Assembly: GCA_934148985.1 (NCBI GenBank)
Contig: CAKPDO010000034.1
Coordinates: 1 to 16,151, forward strand
DNA: 16,151 nucleotides
Direction of reading: 5' to 3'
DNA from: an uncultured Clostridia bacterium
Lineage (GTDB): Bacteria; Bacillota; Clostridia; TANB77; CAG-508
Under the pieces are notes generated by a model. It had not been told where the DNA came from, searched no databases, and was given only the letters and a program-made list of their open reading frames with translations. Of the stretch, positions 14,409 to 16,151 are shown piece by piece. Both the position numbers and the translations under genes were made by a program. Position 1 is the stretch's first letter. The number at the start of each line of letters is the position of its first letter.

Positions 14409-15809
14409 TTAATCTTTATTCCAAAAAGCCTTATATCCTCTATATGCCTCATAAATATCAAATTTACTTGTCACCTCATATGGAGCATGCATTGAAAGAA
14501 CTGGAACACCGCAATCTATTACATCTACACCCTTATTTGCCAAAATGTAAGCTATTGTTCCTCCTCCTCCTACATCAACTTTTCCGAGTTCTGCAACCTG
14601 ATATTTTATATCATTTGATTCAAATAAATTTCTTACCCATGCGACAAATTCTGCATTAGCATCAGAAGCTCCTGCTTTTCCTCTCGAACCTGTATATTTA
14701 TTTAAAGTTATTCCTTTTGCTAAATATCCACTGTTATCTCTGTCAGAAACAGAAGCATATAATGGGTCAAATCCTGCATCAACATCTGATGATAGCATTT
14801 TAGAATAACAAAATACTTTTTCAAGCATATTGGGTCTATTTTCACCTGTTTTATTTAATAGTTCAGATACAAAATAATCAAATACATGAGATTCCATACC
14901 TGTATTTCCCATACTTCCAATTTCTTCTTTATCTGATAATATACAAATTGAAGTTTTTTGAGGTCTTTCTATTTCCATCAAAGCCTTTAAAGCTGTATAG
15001 CTACATACTTTATCATCTTGGCCATATGCTGCTACCATTCCATAATCAAATCCTAATGAACGAGCTTTAAATGCTGGAACTAATTCAAGCTCAGAGCTTA
15101 CAAAATCTTTTTCTGTTATTCCATATTTTTCATTTAATATTTTTAAAACATTTAATTTTACCTTTTGCTTTGCTTCATCATCTATTATTGGTATACTTCC
15201 AACCAATAAATCTAAATTTTCTCCCTCTATTGCTTCCCTAAGTCTTTTAGCCTCTTGGTCTTTTGCTAAATGTGGTAATAAATCTGTTATTGTAAAAATT
15301 GGGTCATTTTCATCCTCCCCAATATTTACTGTTATTTTTTCACCATTTGCCTTTATTAAAACCCCATGTATACTTAATGGAATAGTTGTCCATTGATATT
15401 TTTTTATTCCACCATAATAATGTGTATTAAAATATGCAAACTCACCATCCTCATATAATGGATTTGGTTTTAGGTCAAGCCTTGGAGAATCTATATGTGC
15501 TCCTATTATATGCAATCCATTTTCTAATTTTTGTTCTCCAATTACTGCAAAATATATACTTTTTTCTCTATTTACAAAGTATACTCTATCTCCTGCTTTT
15601 AAGTTTTCTACCTTGTTCACGTCTTTAAACCCATTTTCTTCTGCTAATCTTCTTGCATTTGCTGTAAATTCTCTTTCCGTCTTTGAGCGGTTTAGAAATT
15701 CCATGTATCCATTGCAAAATTCAAATATTCTTCCAAATTTTTCGCTATCTGTTTCTAGCCATCCAGACTTTTTTTCGTTTAGTAACTCTTTTCTTTGATT
15801 TTCGTTCAA
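14409..15809 (-). CDS. M18 family zinc aminopeptidase
   Basis: 466 residues, full family length. It removes N-terminal residues, preferring acidic or hydrophobic ones in the family, from peptides in the cytoplasm. M18 metal and catalytic motifs are all present: AHIDSPR (His105, Asp107), DKEEIGS (Glu295-Glu296), SSDVDAGFDP (Asp342) and SMHAPYE (His441). A GGGGTIA motif at 414-420 is also conserved. Start TTG (15807-15809) has a good AAGGAGG 8 bp upstream; the next Met (residue 36) would remove conserved N-terminal sequence. An extended -10 promoter lies upstream. It is transcribed as a single gene. Aspartyl-type versus general M18 specificity cannot be decided. Confidence 0.95.
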   Translation of the reverse strand: MNENQRKELLNEKKSGWLETDSEKFGRIFEFCNGYMEFLNRSKTEREFTANARRLAEENGFKDVNKVENLKAGDRVYFVNREKSIYFAVIGEQKLENGLHIIGAHIDSPRLDLKPNPLYEDGEFAYFNTHYYGGIKKYQWTTIPLSIHGVLIKANGEKITVNIGEDENDPIFTITDLLPHLAKDQEAKRLREAIEGENLDLLVGSIPIIDDEAKQKVKLNVLKILNEKYGITEKDFVSSELELVPAFKARSLGFDYGMVAAYGQDDKVCSYTALKALMEIERPQKTSICILSDKEEIGSMGNTGMESHVFDYFVSELLNKTGENRPNMLEKVFCYSKMLSSDVDAGFDPLYASVSDRDNSGYLAKGITLNKYTGSRGKAGASDANAEFVAWVRNLFESNDIKYQVAELGKVDVGGGGTIAYILANKGVDVIDCGVPVLSMHAPYEVTSKFDIYEAYRGYKAFWNKD

Positions 15810-15837
15810 AATAATTTCCTCCTTTTGTTTTTTGGTT

Positions 15838-15846
15838 ATTATACCA
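15838..15846 (-). promoter_or_regulatory. Extended -10 promoter of the aminopeptidase
   Basis: On minus, TGGTATAAT is a perfect extended -10 (TGnTATAAT) 28 bp before the TTG start. The -35 position (TAGTAA) is weak, as is usual with extended -10 promoters. Confidence 0.55.
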
Positions 15847-15872
15847 CTTTCGTTTATTTTTTACTACTTCTA

Positions 15873-16151
15873 TTAATAATTATTTTCGACTTTCTCAATT
15901 TCTTTAAATATATCAGTAAAAATTTCTGCTGTATCTTTTGCATTCTCAAAAATTTTATTACTTAAATTTTTTTCTGTCTTTTCGATTTTTAAACTTAATC
16001 TATTTTCTGTTTGTGTTATTCTTGCATTTAATTTCTCCTCTGTTTCTGTTATTCTGCTATTTAATCTTTCCTCTGTTTCTGTTATCCTTGCATTTAATTT
16101 CTCCTCTGTTTCTGTTATTCTGGTACTTAATCTTTCCTCTGTTTCTGTTAT
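15873..16151 (-). CDS. Coiled-coil protein of 11-residue repeats (partial, C-terminal end)
   Basis: The last 92 codons of a gene whose start lies beyond the window edge. Reading minus from 16151, four successive units take the form ITETEERLSTR or ITETEEKLNAR. They are followed by two diverged units (ITQTENRLSLK, IEKTEKNLSNK) and a tail that ends FTDIFKEIEKVENNY. Ile at position 1 and Leu at position 8 of each 11-residue unit predict a long, highly charged hendecad coiled coil. No enzyme motif is seen. It could be a filament-like, phage-related or surface rod protein. Its stop is 63 bp upstream of the aminopeptidase start. Confidence 0.75.
   Translation of the reverse strand: MTETEERLSTRITETEEKLNARITETEERLNSRITETEEKLNARITQTENRLSLKIEKTEKNLSNKIFENAKDTAEIFTDIFKEIEKVENNY
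15954..16151 (-). repeat. 33-bp tandem repeats inside the coiled-coil gene
   Basis: Six 33-bp units in frame; the first four on minus are nearly identical at DNA level (core ATAACAGAAACAGAGGA). They alternate in a 66-bp higher-order pattern (Arg-Leu unit, then Lys-Leu-Asn-Ala unit). This indicates recent duplication and likely copy-number variation. The array runs past the window edge. Confidence 0.9.

Noticed and set aside
15954..16151. Possible CRISPR array
   Set aside because: Units are 33 bp head to tail with no spacers, and they translate into regular 11-residue coiled-coil repeats; this is a coding repeat.

Overview
The window is strongly AT-rich and uses the standard genetic code, with AGGAGG-type ribosome binding sites, TTGACA/TATAAT-type promoters and TTG/GTG starts alongside ATG. 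Gene content (DacF-like carboxypeptidase, LCP protein, CvpA, DUF5711, ComEA, YkvI-type membrane protein, M18 aminopeptidase) points to a low-GC Firmicute, most likely an uncultured clostridium. The exact taxon cannot be read from this sequence. Nearly all genes lie on the minus strand; the tRNAs, the DacF-like gene, two small regulators and one dead ATPase are on plus.

Layout. 1-410: a short diverged tandem repeat, then tRNA-Gly(GCC) and tRNA-Cys(GCA) behind one promoter and before a strong terminator. 465-1506: an AAA/DUF4143 ATPase pseudogene that keeps its Walker A motif and C-terminal half but has lost the middle and the reading frame. 1595-3009 (minus): comEA and a zinc-dependent phospholipase C-like hydrolase. 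3036-4370 (plus): a D-Ala-D-Ala carboxypeptidase, ending at a two-way terminator shared with the next block. 4373-7658 (minus): DUF5711 protein, CvpA and an LCP cell-wall ligase, probably an envelope operon with an extra promoter before the LCP gene. 7699-8710 (minus): a YkvI-family transporter-like gene with one surplus base near its N terminus. 8711-11984 (minus): a three-gene GldA/F/G-type ABC exporter operon (ATPase, permease, GldG-like subunit), closed by a terminator.

12040-14129: the most interesting accessory segment. A surface protein with a prepilin-like N terminus and BspA-type leucine-rich repeats is read from a perfect-consensus promoter. That promoter is flanked by two identical 18-bp sites 75 bp apart, and an XRE-family repressor gene is transcribed divergently, followed by a second small XRE gene. 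14169-14352: tRNA-Arg(UCU) with its own promoter and terminator. 14409-15846 (minus): M18 aminopeptidase. 15873 to the window end (minus): the C-terminal part of a coiled-coil protein made of near-identical 11-residue repeats.

Themes are cell-envelope maintenance (carboxypeptidase, LCP, CvpA, ABC exporter) and surface display (LRR protein). There is no CRISPR array, integrase or complete insertion sequence, and no clear multi-gene defence system. Two genes (513-1506 and 7699-8710) are disrupted, and each can be tested against relatives.
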